Shown here: positions 44,239 through 53,880 of the stretch, piece after piece
How positions within the stretch are numbered: position 1 is the stretch's first letter
Layout: every line of letters starts with the position of its first letter
From: Alkalicoccus luteus
GTDB taxonomy: Bacteria > Bacillota > Bacilli > Bacillales > Salisediminibacteriaceae
Length of the DNA: 64,000 bases
NCBI RefSeq assembly: GCF_012034335.1
Contig: NZ_JAATHJ010000002.1
Span: 124,001 to 188,000, forward strand
Reading direction: 5' to 3'
Made by a program: the position numbers and the translations under genes
The notes under the pieces: model-generated
Database searches by the model: none
Seen by the model: the letters and a program-made list of their open reading frames with translations, nothing else
What the model was told of the DNA's origin: nothing

Positions 44239-47007
44239 TCAGACTTTATCCGCGTAGTACGTTTCCACCGTTTCAGCGCATTCCGGGCATAATTCAGGAT
44301 GGTCCGGATGATGTCCAATATCGCCGCGTACGTGCCAGCAGCGGACACAAGTGCTGCCAGCAGCTTCTTCTACCAGCACCTTTGCTTCATCACCGGCAAA
44401 GGCTTCTTCAGGTGCCTCAGAAAGCGGCCTCACTTCAGCATTTGAGGTGATGAATAAGCGATGCAGATCCGTTGTATTGTCGAGCATCAGCTTATCATTT
44501 TCAGAAGCATATACCGTAACGGACGCATGCAGGCTGCGTTTAATACCTTTTTCATTTTTTGCCAGCTCCAGAGCTTTCAGCACGTCATCCCGAAGATCCA
44601 TAAAACGATCCCATTCCGCCACAAGCGTTTCTGTTCCCGGAAAGGAAGCAGGGTCCGGCATGTCGGTTAGTTGGACTGCTTCGGTTTCTGTACCTGGGAT
44701 ATACGCCCACACTTCTTCTGAAGTATGAGACAGAATCGGGCTCATCAGCTTGACGAGTGAAGTGAGCGTTTCGTACATCACTGTCTGAATGCCTCGTCTT
44801 TCTTCATGGTCGGCATGCTCCAAATAAAGCGAATGCTTCGAAATGTCCATAAAGAACGAGCTTAACTCAATCGTACAGAAGTTGTGAACACGATTGAAAA
44901 CGGTTGAGAACTGATAAGCTTCATAAGCAGTTTTTACATCTTTGATCAAATTATGCAGCTTGACCGTCATAAATTGGTTGACACCGGATAAGTCGTCAAA
45001 CGAACGATTGTGCACAGCAGGATCAAAGTCGTGCAGGTTGCCGAGTAAAAAGCGGAATGTATTTCGAATTTTACGATATGCTTCTGCAACCTGCTTTAAA
45101 ATATCGTCCGACACACGCACGTCCGCCTGATAATCCACTGATGCCACCCAAAGGCGCAGGATATCGGCGCCAAGCTGCTTCATAACTTTATCCGGCACGA
45201 TCACGTTCCCGAGCGACTTACTCATTTTTTTGCCTTTGCCGTCCAGCGTAAAGCCGTGGCTGATGACCGACTTAAACGGCGCTTTGCCGGTGACTGCCAC
45301 TGACGTAGAGAGAGAGGAATTAAACCATCCTCTGTACTGATCAGACCCTTCCAGATAAACGTCTGCAGGCCGTACGAGATCATCACGCTCTTCAAGCACA
45401 GCCTGATGGGAAGAGCCGGAGTCGAACCAGACGTCCATAATGTCCGTTTCCTTCGTAAATGTTCCGTTCGGGCTGTGTTCTGAAGAAAAGCCTTCAGGCA
45501 GCAGATCGCCCGCATCCCATTCAAACCAGATGTTTGATCCGTGCTCGCGGAACAAGCTGGATACGTGATCGATCGTTTCATCCGTGATAATCGGTTCGTT
45601 ATTCTCGCCGTAAAAAACCGGGATTGGCACGCCCCATGCGCGCTGACGGGAAATGCACCAGTCACCCCGGTCACGGACCATGTTGTAAAGACGGGTTTCT
45701 CCCCAATCCGGCAGCCAGTTCACTTCCTTAATTTCATTAAGCAGCTCTTCCCTGAAATCTTTGATTGAAGCGAACCACTGAGCGGTGGCACGGAAAATAA
45801 CCGGCTTTTTCGTACGCCAGTCGTGCGGGTACGAATGGGTAAAAAAGGCGAGCTTCAGCAGGTGTCCTGCTTCATCAAGCTTCTCTGTGATCGGCTTGTT
45901 TGCCGTATCATAAAACAGTCCCTCGAACATTGGAGCTTCATCTGTGAAAACACCTTTGTCATCAACCGGACAAAGAACATCCAGATTATAACGCTGTCCG
46001 ACCACATAGTCATCTTCCCCGTGTCCCGGGGCCGTGTGAACGCAGCCTGTACCTGCGTCCAGCGTGACGTGGTCACCTAAGATGACTAGAGATTCTCTGT
46101 CATAGAGAGGATGCTTTGTACGGATGCCCTCGAGTTCCTGTCCGCGGAGCGTTTTAACAATCTCTGCCTGCTCCCATTCAAACGCAGCCTTCAATTCGTC
46201 TAAAAGACCAAGCGCTACAACATACTTTTCTTCTTTCTCCTGAACAACCGCATACTCTAGTTCAGGATGAAGGGCAATTGCCAGGTTAGCCGGAATCGTC
46301 CAGGGAGTCGTTGTCCAGATGACGAACTTTTCATCACCCAGCAGGATCCCCTTCCCCTCTGTGACGTCAAACGTAACGTAGATCGAAGGCGAACGTTTAT
46401 CATGGTACTCAATTTCTGCCTCCGCAAGAGCAGATTCAGAAGATGGCGACCAGTAAACCGGTTTCTTTCCTTTATAAATGTATCCTTTTTTCGCCATATC
46501 TCCGAAAACTTTAATTTGCTGAGCTTCGTAGTCATGAGTCAGCGTGACATACGGATTTTCCCAGTCACCCCGTACTCCGAGCCGCTTAAACTGCTCGCGC
46601 TGGCTGTCGATTTGTTCCAGGGCATACTCTTCACACTTTTGCCGGAATTCAGCGATGCTTAGCTTCTTACGGTCTACTTTCCCCTTTTTCGTAAGAGCAG
46701 TTTCAATCGGCAGACCATGCGTATCCCAGCCAGGCACATAAGGAGCGTGCCAGCCCATCATCGAACGGGACCGAACGATAAAATCCTTCAGAATCTTATT
46801 TAGAGCGTGACCCATATGAATATCGCCATTAGCGTAGGGCGGTCCATCATGCAAAACAAAAACAGGGCGGTCCTTCGTCCGGTCCTGAACTTTCTCGTAG
46901 ATTTTTTGCTCCTGCCAGTCCTGCTGCATTACCGGTTCTTTATTCGGCAGGTTTCCCTTCATCTTAAAATCCGTTTGCGGCATGAGCAATGTCTGTTTAT
47001 AGTCCAT
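44239..47007 (-). CDS. ileS: Isoleucyl-tRNA synthetase
   Basis: IleS charges tRNA-Ile and edits valine. The ATG at 47007 follows GGAGGAA and gives 922 residues ([14 protein letters not shown]). Class I motifs are [15 protein letters not shown] (HIGH-like) and KMSKSLGN (KMSKS); the CP1 editing region holds [10 protein letters not shown]. The C-terminal zinc site has CVRCW and CPEC. It is under T-box control. The ylyA gene found between ileS and lspA in B. subtilis is missing. Confidence 0.97.
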   Translation of the reverse strand: MDYKQTLLMPQTDFKMKGNLPNKEPVMQQDWQEQKIYEKVQDRTKDRPVFVLHDGPPYANGDIHMGHALNKILKDFIVRSRSMMGWHAPYVPGWDTHGLPIETALTKKGKVDRKKLSIAEFRQKCEEYALEQIDSQREQFKRLGVRGDWENPYVTLTHDYEAQQIKVFGDMAKKGYIYKGKKPVYWSPSSESALAEAEIEYHDKRSPSIYVTFDVTEGKGILLGDEKFVIWTTTPWTIPANLAIALHPELEYAVVQEKEEKYVVALGLLDELKAAFEWEQAEIVKTLRGQELEGIRTKHPLYDRESLVILGDHVTLDAGTGCVHTAPGHGEDDYVVGQRYNLDVLCPVDDKGVFTDEAPMFEGLFYDTANKPITEKLDEAGHLLKLAFFTHSYPHDWRTKKPVIFRATAQWFASIKDFREELLNEIKEVNWLPDWGETRLYNMVRDRGDWCISRQRAWGVPIPVFYGENNEPIITDETIDHVSSLFREHGSNIWFEWDAGDLLPEGFSSEHSPNGTFTKETDIMDVWFDSGSSHQAVLEERDDLVRPADVYLEGSDQYRGWFNSSLSTSVAVTGKAPFKSVISHGFTLDGKGKKMSKSLGNVIVPDKVMKQLGADILRLWVASVDYQADVRVSDDILKQVAEAYRKIRNTFRFLLGNLHDFDPAVHNRSFDDLSGVNQFMTVKLHNLIKDVKTAYEAYQFSTVFNRVHNFCTIELSSFFMDISKHSLYLEHADHEERRGIQTVMYETLTSLVKLMSPILSHTSEEVWAYIPGTETEAVQLTDMPDPASFPGTETLVAEWDRFMDLRDDVLKALELAKNEKGIKRSLHASVTVYASENDKLMLDNTTDLHRLFITSNAEVRPLSEAPEEAFAGDEAKVLVEEAAGSTCVRCWHVRGDIGHHPDHPELCPECAETVETYYADKV

Positions 47008-47302
47008 GTTGTATTCCTCCTGTAAAAAGTAAAATACACGATCAAAACAAAAGCCTCGCCCCTGATAACAGGGACGAGGCATTAAACCCGCGGTACCACC
47101 CAGCTGCAGTTGTAAAAACTGCTCTCTAAGGCATGAAATAACGGTCATGACCCGGCTCCCTTACTATTGCAGCTTGCAAATTCAGGTCGCGGCTCGAGGG
47201 TGATCTTCACAATCGGTCTGCTTTCGGGCTTTCACCGTCCCCGAATCGCTGGTCAGCAGAGTCTGAAAGCTACTCGTCCCTGTCTACGCCAATATGAAAG
47301 TA
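47008..47302 (-). promoter_or_regulatory. T-box leader (isoleucine) of ileS
   Basis: The minus strand carries the T-box sequence GGGTGGTACCGCGGG (47087-47102) followed by an antiterminator/terminator region; the terminator GCCTCG...CGAGGC (47053-47080) has a T-rich tail. Upstream are Stem I elements (GGACGAGTAG near 47275, GGTGAAAGCCCG) and a likely specifier loop GTGAAGATCACC with codon ATC (complement of 47202-47204), an isoleucine codon. Uncharged tRNA-Ile is expected to allow readthrough. It fills the 326-base gap between ileS and divIVA. Confidence 0.93.
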
Positions 47303-47308
47303 ATTATC

Positions 47309-47337
47309 AGTATAAGCGACGTTGCCTGACGCGTCAA
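47309..47337 (-). promoter_or_regulatory. SigA-type promoter of ileS
   Basis: Minus-strand TTGACG (47332-47337) and TATACT (47309-47314) are separated by 17 bases. The -35 box overlaps the stop codon of divIVA (47334-47336), so no spacer separates the two genes. Confidence 0.85.
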
Positions 47338-47837
47338 GAACGCTCTTCCTGCGGTTCGTAATGTGCCTCGTCATGTGAATCGATAATCTCTTCCCAGTCA
47401 TCTGTCTGAAGCATTTCCAGCTGGGCTTCGAGAAGCATCTTAAATCTGGTCCTGTAAACAGCAGCCTGCTTTTTCAACTCTTCAATCTCCAACGCAATTT
47501 TGCGTGATTTGGAAAGCGCTTCGTTCACGATTCGGTCTGCATTTTTTTCAGACTCCTTGATGATCAGCTTGGATTCTTTATCCGCATTTCGCTTTACTTC
47601 TTCTGCGGTTTCCTGAGCGACAAGAATCGATTTATTTAACGTCGTCTCGATATTCGAAAAATGACTCAGTTTTTGTTCCAGTTCATTCACGCGGTCGAAA
47701 AGCTCCTTCTTCTCCCGGGTAACGGTTTCATAGTCTTTGATGACCTGATCAAGGAATTCATTCACCTCATCTTCATCATAGCCTCTGAATCCTCTTGTGA
47801 ATTCTTTGTTATGAATATCAAGCGGTGTTAATGGCAT
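47334..47837 (-). CDS. divIVA: DivIVA, pole and septum organising protein
   Basis: DivIVA binds negatively curved membrane at septa and poles and places division and other proteins. The ATG at 47837 (MPLTPLDIHNKEFTRGFRGYDEDEVNEFLD) follows GGAGGT and gives 167 residues. The N-terminal lipid-binding domain (1-52) is followed by a long coiled coil. The C-terminal tail after the coiled coil is acidic. It closes the ylmE-sepF-ylmG-ylmH-divIVA unit. Confidence 0.96.
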   Translation of the reverse strand: MPLTPLDIHNKEFTRGFRGYDEDEVNEFLDQVIKDYETVTREKKELFDRVNELEQKLSHFSNIETTLNKSILVAQETAEEVKRNADKESKLIIKESEKNADRIVNEALSKSRKIALEIEELKKQAAVYRTRFKMLLEAQLEMLQTDDWEEIIDSHDEAHYEPQEERS

Positions 47838-47904
47838 TATGTAAGGCACCTCCACATAGAATGTTTTATATGCATCATTTCGACATATGATGCCAATATC
47901 CTGC

Positions 47905-48687
47905 TCAGCTCTGAGAACCGATTTTCTCAGCTTTCAGCACCGTGTTCCCTTTTCTTGTCGTACCACCAATCTCCACAACTTTGCAGCGGCCCATCCCTCT
48001 GACCGAAATCATGTCTCCTGCTTCTAAACGAAACGACGGATCATCCGTAATTTTCCAGTTTACTTTTACTTTTTCCTGCTGGATGAGCGGCTTTGTTTTG
48101 GCACGGGACAGTCGGTACAGCTCAGATATAACCGTATCCAATCTCAGAGAGGAGACAGTAACCTGAATGTCAGCAGATTCTTCCTCCGGAAACCTCAATT
48201 TCGAAAGGTCAATTCGCTTTGGAAGAACCGGAGCGCTTCCAGCTTCACGAAAATGCTGCTCCACGTAATCGGCTGTGTCCTGGCATGTTAAGAATTGAAT
48301 TGCATCGCTGCTGATTAAAATATCCCCGAATTTTCCCCGTTTAAGTCCGAGCGACAGCAAAGCTCCGAGTACTTGAGGATGCGTCAGACGAACGAATTTT
48401 GATGGAAAGTCAAGCTCAAAAGCTGCCAGTTCAAACAGCTCTTTTTCAGGTTCTATGTAATCCGGATAAAGAAGAGCCCGTCGGCGTTCCGCCTTGTCCG
48501 TTCCCCCTAGAAACGCACAGCGCACGCTGCTTCCTTGTCCAGTCAGGCTTGTCACTATTAACTGCTGCCGCGGATCCAGAAAATCGGTCAGCTTCGTTCG
48601 ATATTCATTTTCCACTGTGCCAAGCCAATCCGTTACCTGATCGATAAACGGATGCTCATCTCTCCGGAAGTGTTCATACAAGCTCAT
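47905..48687 (-). CDS. ylmH: YlmH, S4-domain RNA-binding protein
   Basis: YlmH proteins bind 50S subunits; B. subtilis YlmH has been reported to take part in ribosome quality control, partly redundant with RqcP. The 260 residues end in an S4 domain (about 180-255: LDTVISELYRLSRAKTKPLI, VRGMGRCKVVEI). The N-terminal half contains the YlmH core with FLGGTDKAERRRALLYPDY. It lies within the division cluster between ylmG and divIVA. Confidence 0.92.
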   Translation of the reverse strand: MSLYEHFRRDEHPFIDQVTDWLGTVENEYRTKLTDFLDPRQQLIVTSLTGQGSSVRCAFLGGTDKAERRRALLYPDYIEPEKELFELAAFELDFPSKFVRLTHPQVLGALLSLGLKRGKFGDILISSDAIQFLTCQDTADYVEQHFREAGSAPVLPKRIDLSKLRFPEEESADIQVTVSSLRLDTVISELYRLSRAKTKPLIQQEKVKVNWKITDDPSFRLEAGDMISVRGMGRCKVVEIGGTTRKGNTVLKAEKIGSQS

Positions 48688-48695
48688 CTATATAT

Positions 48696-48968
48696 TCACC
48701 CGACCAATCCAAACAGAAATTCTACTCCCCGGATCGCAAAACGCAATCCGACAAGGGCGACAATAGGGGAAATATCCAGCATGCCGATCGGAGGAATCAT
48801 TTGACGAAACGGAGCAAAAAACGGCTCTACAATTCGACCGATGGCCTGTCCAAAAGCGGATTCCCGTGCATTTGGAAACCAGGACATGAAAATATAAATA
48901 ATACAGACGAACCAATATACATTTAACACCTGAATGACGATATCACCGAGCAGTGCCATATGTGCCAC
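48696..48968 (-). CDS. ylmG: YlmG/YggT family membrane protein
   Basis: A 90-residue membrane protein with two hydrophobic segments (about 10-32 and 65-88) flanking the conserved loop NARESAFGQAIGRIVEPFFAPFRQMIPPIGMLDISPIVAL. YggT-family members are associated with division and envelope; the activity is unknown. The gene sits between sepF and ylmH, its usual place. Confidence 0.92.
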   Translation of the reverse strand: MAHMALLGDIVIQVLNVYWFVCIIYIFMSWFPNARESAFGQAIGRIVEPFFAPFRQMIPPIGMLDISPIVALVGLRFAIRGVEFLFGLVG

Positions 48969-48976
48969 TCTCCTTG

Positions 48977-49408
48977 TTATTCATGAAGCATTTCAGAAAT
49001 ACTGCCGCTGACGTCAACGTTATCCGGAGTGCAGAGGAAAATCTGTTCACCAAGCTTTTGAATGTCTCCGCCAATCGCATAAACTGTACCGCTTAAAAAA
49101 TCGACGATGCGCCTTGCCTGGTCACGGGGAAGCCGCTGCAAATTGATCACGACTGCTTTCCTGTTTTTAAGCTCATCGGCAATGTCCTGCACCTCATCGT
49201 AAGAATGCGGTTCCAGCAGCATGACTTTGGAGCCCTGCTGCGAAGTCACGGAACTCAGGCTGACTACATTTTGACGTTCCTGCTTCTTCGTCTTTTTAAT
49301 TCTGGCAGGCGGCTCGTATTCTTCCGGCTCTTCTTCAACAATAATTTCTTTTTCTTCATATTCATCTTCCATGTCGAAGAACCGTTTTAACTTGTTTTTA
49401 AACGTCAT
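48977..49408 (-). CDS. sepF: SepF, FtsZ-binding membrane anchor
   Basis: SepF tethers and bundles FtsZ at the membrane and forms arcs or rings at the septum. The 143-residue protein has an N-terminal amphipathic membrane helix ([15 protein letters not shown]), a long acidic linker (about 15-50) and the globular DUF552 domain starting [23 protein letters not shown]-type with [12 protein letters not shown]. The linker is more acidic than I expect for B. subtilis. It is 24 bases from ylmE. Confidence 0.96.
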   Translation of the reverse strand: MTFKNKLKRFFDMEDEYEEKEIIVEEEPEEYEPPARIKKTKKQERQNVVSLSSVTSQQGSKVMLLEPHSYDEVQDIADELKNRKAVVINLQRLPRDQARRIVDFLSGTVYAIGGDIQKLGEQIFLCTPDNVDVSGSISEMLHE

Positions 49409-49432
49409 GGCTGTCTCCTTTCGATCAGAAGA

Positions 49433-50113
49433 TTATTCAGACCCTACAAGCGATGAACCGAGCCTGATATACGTTGCTCCTTCTTCCACTGCAATGTGAT
49501 AGTCGTTCGACATCCCCATGGAAAGCTCTGTGCAAGGCGCATGCGGCAAATGTTTAGCTGCAGTTTCATCGCGCAGCTCCCGTAGTTTTCGAAAATAAGG
49601 TCTGACTTCTTCCGGATCATCCGTATACGGGGCCATGGTCATCAGTCCGATCACTCTGACCGCCGGATAAGCCTTAAGCATATCCAGAAAACCCGCAAGT
49701 TCATCGGCGGCAATTCCCGCTTTTGATTCTTCCCCGCTCACGTTGAGCTGGATGAAGCAGTCAGTCGTCTGTCCTTCTTCTGAACGCTTCTGAATTTCTT
49801 TCGCAAGTGATTTCCGGTCCAGCGAATGGATAATTCGGTAGGCATGAAGCAGTTCTTTTACTTTTCTGGATTGCAGTGATCCAATAAAATGCCAGTTAAC
49901 CTGGTTACCGAGAGCTTCGTACTTTTCCAGGGCGCCTTCGAGCCGGTTTTCTCCAAAATCTTCAATGCCTGCCTCAACGGCTTCACGTGCGCGCTCTATT
50001 GATACATATTTCGTAACCGCAATAATCGTTACTTCTTTTTCACTTCTGCCGCTTTTGAAGCATGCAGCTCGTATCTGCTCCTTGACGGCTTCTAACTGTT
50101 CCGAAACGGACAC
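49433..50113 (-). CDS. ylmE: YlmE/YggS, PLP homeostasis protein
   Basis: YggS-family proteins bind pyridoxal phosphate and keep vitamin B6 and amino-acid pools in balance without known catalysis. The 226-residue alanine-racemase-like barrel has IAVTKYVS (PLP lysine), FGENRLEGALEKYEAL, HFIGSLQSRKVKEL and SMGMSNDYHIAVEEGAT plus VRLGSSLVG-type ending (YIRLGSSLVG). The start is GTG. It heads the ylmE-to-divIVA unit with its own promoter; in B. subtilis spoIIGA-sigE-sigG and ylmA-C-D lie between ftsZ and this gene. Confidence 0.95.
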   Translation of the reverse strand: MSVSEQLEAVKEQIRAACFKSGRSEKEVTIIAVTKYVSIERAREAVEAGIEDFGENRLEGALEKYEALGNQVNWHFIGSLQSRKVKELLHAYRIIHSLDRKSLAKEIQKRSEEGQTTDCFIQLNVSGEESKAGIAADELAGFLDMLKAYPAVRVIGLMTMAPYTDDPEEVRPYFRKLRELRDETAAKHLPHAPCTELSMGMSNDYHIAVEEGATYIRLGSSLVGSE

Positions 50114-50148
50114 TGCTGTCGACCTCCCACTTCACTCTTGTACCTTTT

Positions 50149-50177
50149 ATCATAAAGAAAATAAAGACAACAGGCAA
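50149..50177 (-). promoter_or_regulatory. SigA-type promoter of ylmE-divIVA unit
   Basis: Minus-strand TTGCCT (50172-50177) and TATGAT (50149-50154) are 17 bases apart, downstream of the ftsZ terminator. Confidence 0.7.
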
Positions 50178-50230
50178 TCTTTTCTTCAATTTAAGGAAGC
50201 ACCTGGCTGCGGCATCTGGCTCATCAGTTA

Positions 50231-50266
50231 CAGAAAATGAGCCCGGGAAGAGCTTCTCCCGGGCTC
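50231..50266 (-). terminator. Terminator after ftsZ
   Basis: A near-perfect GC-rich hairpin with GAGCCCGGG and CCCGGGCTC arms (50239-50266) is followed on minus by ATTTTCTG. It closes the dcw transcription unit. Confidence 0.85.
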
Positions 50267-50283
50267 ATGAGCAGCTGGACAGA

Positions 50284-51417
50284 TCAGCGCTTTCTTCTGT
50301 TACGCAGAAAAGCAGGGATATCAAGAGCTTCTTCCTGCTGATCTTGTTCAGGCTCATGATGCTCTGCCTGAGGCTGAGGCTCCTGCTTCGGTACTTCCTT
50401 GCCGGCCTGTGCCTGCTGTGGTCTGGACGTGCGGCCAGCTTTCACCTGAGTACGCTGCTGTATTTTTTCATCGAATCCGGTGGCGATTACCGTAACGACG
50501 ATTTCGTCTTTGAGATTCTCATTGATTACGGACCCGAATATCATGTTCACTTCTTCGTCGGAGGCAGAAGAAACAATTTCTGCTGCTTCATGTACTTCAA
50601 ACAAGCTGAGGTTTGCACCGCCTGTAATGTTCATCAGAACACCTTGCGCTCCATCAACGCTTGTTTCAAGAAGCGGAGAAGAAATAGCTTTCTTTGCAGC
50701 TTCTGCTGCTCTGCTTTCTCCTGTTGCAACGCCGATCCCCATTAAAGCAGAGCCTTTCTCGCTCATGATCGTCTTTACATCAGCAAAGTCAAGGTTAATC
50801 AGCCCGGGCACTGCAATGAGGTCTGAAATACCCTGCACACCTTGACGAAGAACGTTATCTGCTTCCCGGAAGGCTTCCAGCATCGGCGTGTTTTTATCTA
50901 CGATCTCAAGCAGACGATCATTAGGAATAACGATAAGCGTATCCACTTTTTCTTTAAGTGCTTCAATACCTGCAGCAGCCTGAGTCATACGCTTACGGCC
51001 TTCAAATGTGAACGGGCGAGTGACAACACCGACTGTCAGTGCACCTGCATCTTTTGCAATTTCTGCAATGACCGGCGCAGCGCCTGTTCCTGTTCCGCCG
51101 CCCATACCAGCAGTAATAAATACCATGTCTGCTCCCTGCATATGTTCTTCGAGCTGGTCACGGCTTTCTTCGGCAGCTTTTTTACCGATTTCGGGATTAG
51201 CACCCGCTCCAAGCCCCCGTGTAAGTTTGCCGCCAAGCTGCAGCCGCTCACTAGCCTGCGACATTTGCAGTGCTTGTGCATCTGTATTAAGGGCAATAAA
51301 TTCAACACCCTGAAGTCCATTTTCAATCATACGGTTTACGGCATTGCTGCCGCCCCCGCCAACGCCAATTACCTTTATCGTTGCAAGTGATTCTGTTTCC
51401 ATCTCAAACTCTAACAT
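50284..51417 (-). CDS. ftsZ: FtsZ, tubulin-like division protein
   Basis: FtsZ polymerises with GTP into the Z-ring. The 377 residues contain [15 protein letters not shown], the tubulin signature [10 protein letters not shown] (about 108-117), and the T7 loop region NLDFADVK. The variable linker (about 315-365) is rich in Gln, Glu and Pro, and the C-terminal peptide [12 protein letters not shown] is the conserved docking site for FtsA, SepF and others. It lies 47 bases after ftsA and ends at a strong terminator. Confidence 0.98.
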   Translation of the reverse strand: MLEFEMETESLATIKVIGVGGGGSNAVNRMIENGLQGVEFIALNTDAQALQMSQASERLQLGGKLTRGLGAGANPEIGKKAAEESRDQLEEHMQGADMVFITAGMGGGTGTGAAPVIAEIAKDAGALTVGVVTRPFTFEGRKRMTQAAAGIEALKEKVDTLIVIPNDRLLEIVDKNTPMLEAFREADNVLRQGVQGISDLIAVPGLINLDFADVKTIMSEKGSALMGIGVATGESRAAEAAKKAISSPLLETSVDGAQGVLMNITGGANLSLFEVHEAAEIVSSASDEEVNMIFGSVINENLKDEIVVTVIATGFDEKIQQRTQVKAGRTSRPQQAQAGKEVPKQEPQPQAEHHEPEQDQQEEALDIPAFLRNRRKR

Positions 51418-51464
51418 AGTAGCGATCCTCCAATCCGATATTGCCGGAACCAGTCCGGGTCAGG

Positions 51465-52766
51465 CTATTCCAAAAAAGATTTAAACATGCTTGAGACTCG
51501 TTTTTTCAGACCCGGGCCTGTTTTCGCAGGCTTTTTAGCTTGCGGACGCGGGCGCTCCCGTTCACGTCTCGGTTCTTCCTGCACACCTGCTGCAACCGGT
51601 GAACTTTCGAGTCCTGCATCAAGATCTTTTCCTTGGATCCGTGCGTTTTTATGAGCGAACGTGATCAGGCCGACGCCATTTGTATACTGAGGTTCCCGGA
51701 CACCGATATAGTCAGGCACTGAAATTCGAACGTTCTGCTGGAAAATATCCCTTGCCAGGTCTAGCATGCCTGGAATTTTAGCATTGCCGCCTGTCAGCAC
51801 AAATCCACCCGGCAGATCATCATATCCCATACGGCGAAGCTCCTGCTCCACCAGCATAAAAATTTCTTCGGCTCTCGGTTCAATGACATTGGCAAGCTGC
51901 CACTGGGAAAATTCCTGCGGCTGATCGCTTCCGATCTCAGAAACCTCAAACATTTCATCATCAGACGCTTCTTCAATCAGTGCATGGCCATACTGCACTT
52001 TTACTTCTTCTGCTTCTTCTGTCGATGTACGCAGCCCAACAGAAATGTCATTAGCGATATGCGTTCCGCCCACCGGTATCTGCCTGACGGCTTGAAGAGC
52101 ACCTTGCTGAAACACAGATATGGTGGTTGATCCCCCGCCAAGATCTATGAGACCAACACCGAGGCTTTTCTCATCTTTAGAAAGAGCAATTGCCCCTGCC
52201 GCGAGCGGTTCAAGAACGATATCTGCAGTCGTAAGACCCGCTTTCTCAACACAGCGGAGCAAATTATGAAGAACCGTCCGGGATCCGGTAACGATTAATC
52301 CTTCCATTTCAAGCCTGACGCCAATCATGCCGCGCGGATCATTGATTTCGTCAAGTCCGTCTACAATAAATTGCTTTGGTACAACGTCAATAATCTCTCT
52401 GTCAGGAGGGATAGACATCACCTGTGCAGCATCAATCACCCGATTTACATCTTCATCGCCAATTTCACGGTGTTCACTCGAAACAGCAACGACACCATGA
52501 CAAGGCTGCAATTTAATGTGATTGCCAGTGACTCCTACAATGACGTTGCGAATCTCCATACCAATCATACGCTCGGCTTTTGCTACTGCCTCTTTAATGG
52601 ACCGGACAGTCTCATCAATGTCCACAATGGCTCCTTTACGAAGTCCGGATGACGGAACTTCGCCGACCCCGATAATGTTAAGGGCACCGCTCGATACTTC
52701 ACCGATTACCACTCGAACATTTGATGTACCAATATCAAGCGTTACATATGTATGCTCATAATTCAT
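51465..52766 (-). CDS. ftsA: FtsA, actin-like FtsZ membrane tether
   Basis: FtsA links FtsZ to the membrane. The 433-residue protein has the actin-fold ATP motifs LDIGTSNVRVVIG, LIDLGGGSTTISVF and VLTGGNAKIPG, the 1C domain (about 85-165) and a C-terminal amphipathic membrane helix (LKKRVSSMFKSFLE) after a basic, proline-rich linker. Ribosome site GGGGGAGGT precedes the ATG. No strong promoter is evident in the 110-base gap upstream. Confidence 0.97.
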   Translation of the reverse strand: MNYEHTYVTLDIGTSNVRVVIGEVSSGALNIIGVGEVPSSGLRKGAIVDIDETVRSIKEAVAKAERMIGMEIRNVIVGVTGNHIKLQPCHGVVAVSSEHREIGDEDVNRVIDAAQVMSIPPDREIIDVVPKQFIVDGLDEINDPRGMIGVRLEMEGLIVTGSRTVLHNLLRCVEKAGLTTADIVLEPLAAGAIALSKDEKSLGVGLIDLGGGSTTISVFQQGALQAVRQIPVGGTHIANDISVGLRTSTEEAEEVKVQYGHALIEEASDDEMFEVSEIGSDQPQEFSQWQLANVIEPRAEEIFMLVEQELRRMGYDDLPGGFVLTGGNAKIPGMLDLARDIFQQNVRISVPDYIGVREPQYTNGVGLITFAHKNARIQGKDLDAGLESSPVAAGVQEEPRRERERPRPQAKKPAKTGPGLKKRVSSMFKSFLE

Positions 52767-52876
52767 TCAATCAGGCACCTCCCCCGGTTAATCATTCGGT
52801 AAATAATCACGTTCTATATAAACTATTTCGTTCATACTGCTGAAAGTCCTGCCGTAAAGTCCCAGAAAAAAATCAA

Positions 52877-53215
52877 TTAATTGCTGAAAAGTTGTTTCCT
52901 TATATCAGAGGCATCGCGAAATATTCGTAATGTTAATACAATGGAAACGACTATGTACAAGTCTACACTAAGTTGGAGTCCTAGAAAAGCGATTATCGTA
53001 CCTAAAATCAGATTCGTTAGAAATCCGTAAAAAAACATTTTTTCACAAAACACACGTTCGACAAATGCTTTCACTCCGCCAATGATTGTGAGCAATATCG
53101 TTAGAAGCCACACTGCAGCAAATGGCCCGAAAACATCCGGCATTTCACCGTGGTAAAGAATTCCCGTCAAAATGCCCGCACATGCAGCGCACACTGTGAT
53201 GATAAGCATTTTCAC
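52877..53215 (-). CDS. sbp: Sbp, small basic protein (DUF1290)
   Basis: A 112-residue membrane protein with three hydrophobic segments. The DUF1290 family is conserved upstream of ftsA in Bacillus, where it is called Sbp, small basic protein; the function is unknown. Conserved features include the DVFGPFAAVWLLTI segment and the C-terminal LRIFRDASDIRKQLF. It overlaps ylxX by four bases. Confidence 0.9.
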   Translation of the reverse strand: MKMLIITVCAACAGILTGILYHGEMPDVFGPFAAVWLLTILLTIIGGVKAFVERVFCEKMFFYGFLTNLILGTIIAFLGLQLSVDLYIVVSIVLTLRIFRDASDIRKQLFSN

Positions 53216-53880
53216 TGGTCTTCCTCCTCAGCAGGCTCTGCCGTCTGCAATCTCATTGAGCCACTGTATCCGGGCAGTTCAACTATCTTCGTTTCAACCG
53301 TCAGGTCATATCCTTCAGCATGCAGAATTAGTGACGCTTCAGATTCTTGAATTCTCTGCGCCGAAAGCTCCGGCACCGGCACGGCAAGTAAAATATCCAG
53401 CGGCAGTAAACCGGCACTGTGACCATCCACCAGCGTGCGGCCGTTGACTTCCCTGATTGATGTCCGGGCAGTTATCCGTTCCTGACCTAAAGCTGCGGCT
53501 TCTGCCCCTGCCTGGAAGCTGTCGTTTAATAGAAGCCGGAGTAACTCCGGCGGCAGATGGCCATCCGCAGCGTCTCTGACTTCCACGGTGATGACGATTC
53601 CTTCACCCTCTATATCTGACAAAGCAGCCTCTGCTTCCAACCTCTGAACCGCTGAATCAGCTGCTGATCCGCTTTCCGGCTCATCGAGAAAAGCAAGCCG
53701 CCGCTCCAGCACCGCCGCTTCTTCAAGGAGCTCTTCCTGTCTGTCTGCTTCATATAACAGTTGCTGCTGAACACTGCCTTCTCTATCGTCAGTGGGCAGG
53801 AAGGAGATACTGCTGCCAGCAGCATAACTTACGATTGCAGCGATTAAAAAGACGATTGACCCTGTTACTGCATATTTCAT
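53212..53880 (-). CDS. ylxX: YlxX, DUF881 family protein
   Basis: A 222-residue protein with an N-terminal membrane anchor (about 5-25), a coiled-coil segment (about 35-70) and a DUF881 domain. The DUF881 core includes GEGIVITVEVRDA and INGRTLVDG-like VNGRTLVDGHSAG. The family is always near division genes, but its role is unknown. It is a paralogue of the preceding ylxW and is coupled to it by a four-base overlap. Confidence 0.9.
   Translation of the reverse strand: MKYAVTGSIVFLIAAIVSYAAGSSISFLPTDDREGSVQQQLLYEADRQEELLEEAAVLERRLAFLDEPESGSAADSAVQRLEAEAALSDIEGEGIVITVEVRDAADGHLPPELLRLLLNDSFQAGAEAAALGQERITARTSIREVNGRTLVDGHSAGLLPLDILLAVPVPELSAQRIQESEASLILHAEGYDLTVETKIVELPGYSGSMRLQTAEPAEEEDQ

Noticed and set aside
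47007-47148. N-terminal extension of ileS to 47148
   Set aside because: The extension runs through the T-box and terminator hairpins; the ATG at 47007 has a proper ribosome site and family-like N-terminus.
52767-52876. Possible terminator after sbp (AATTAATT with a T-run) and promoter for ftsA
   Set aside because: The stem is only about four to five A/T pairs and no promoter pair with correct spacing was found; too weak to annotate.
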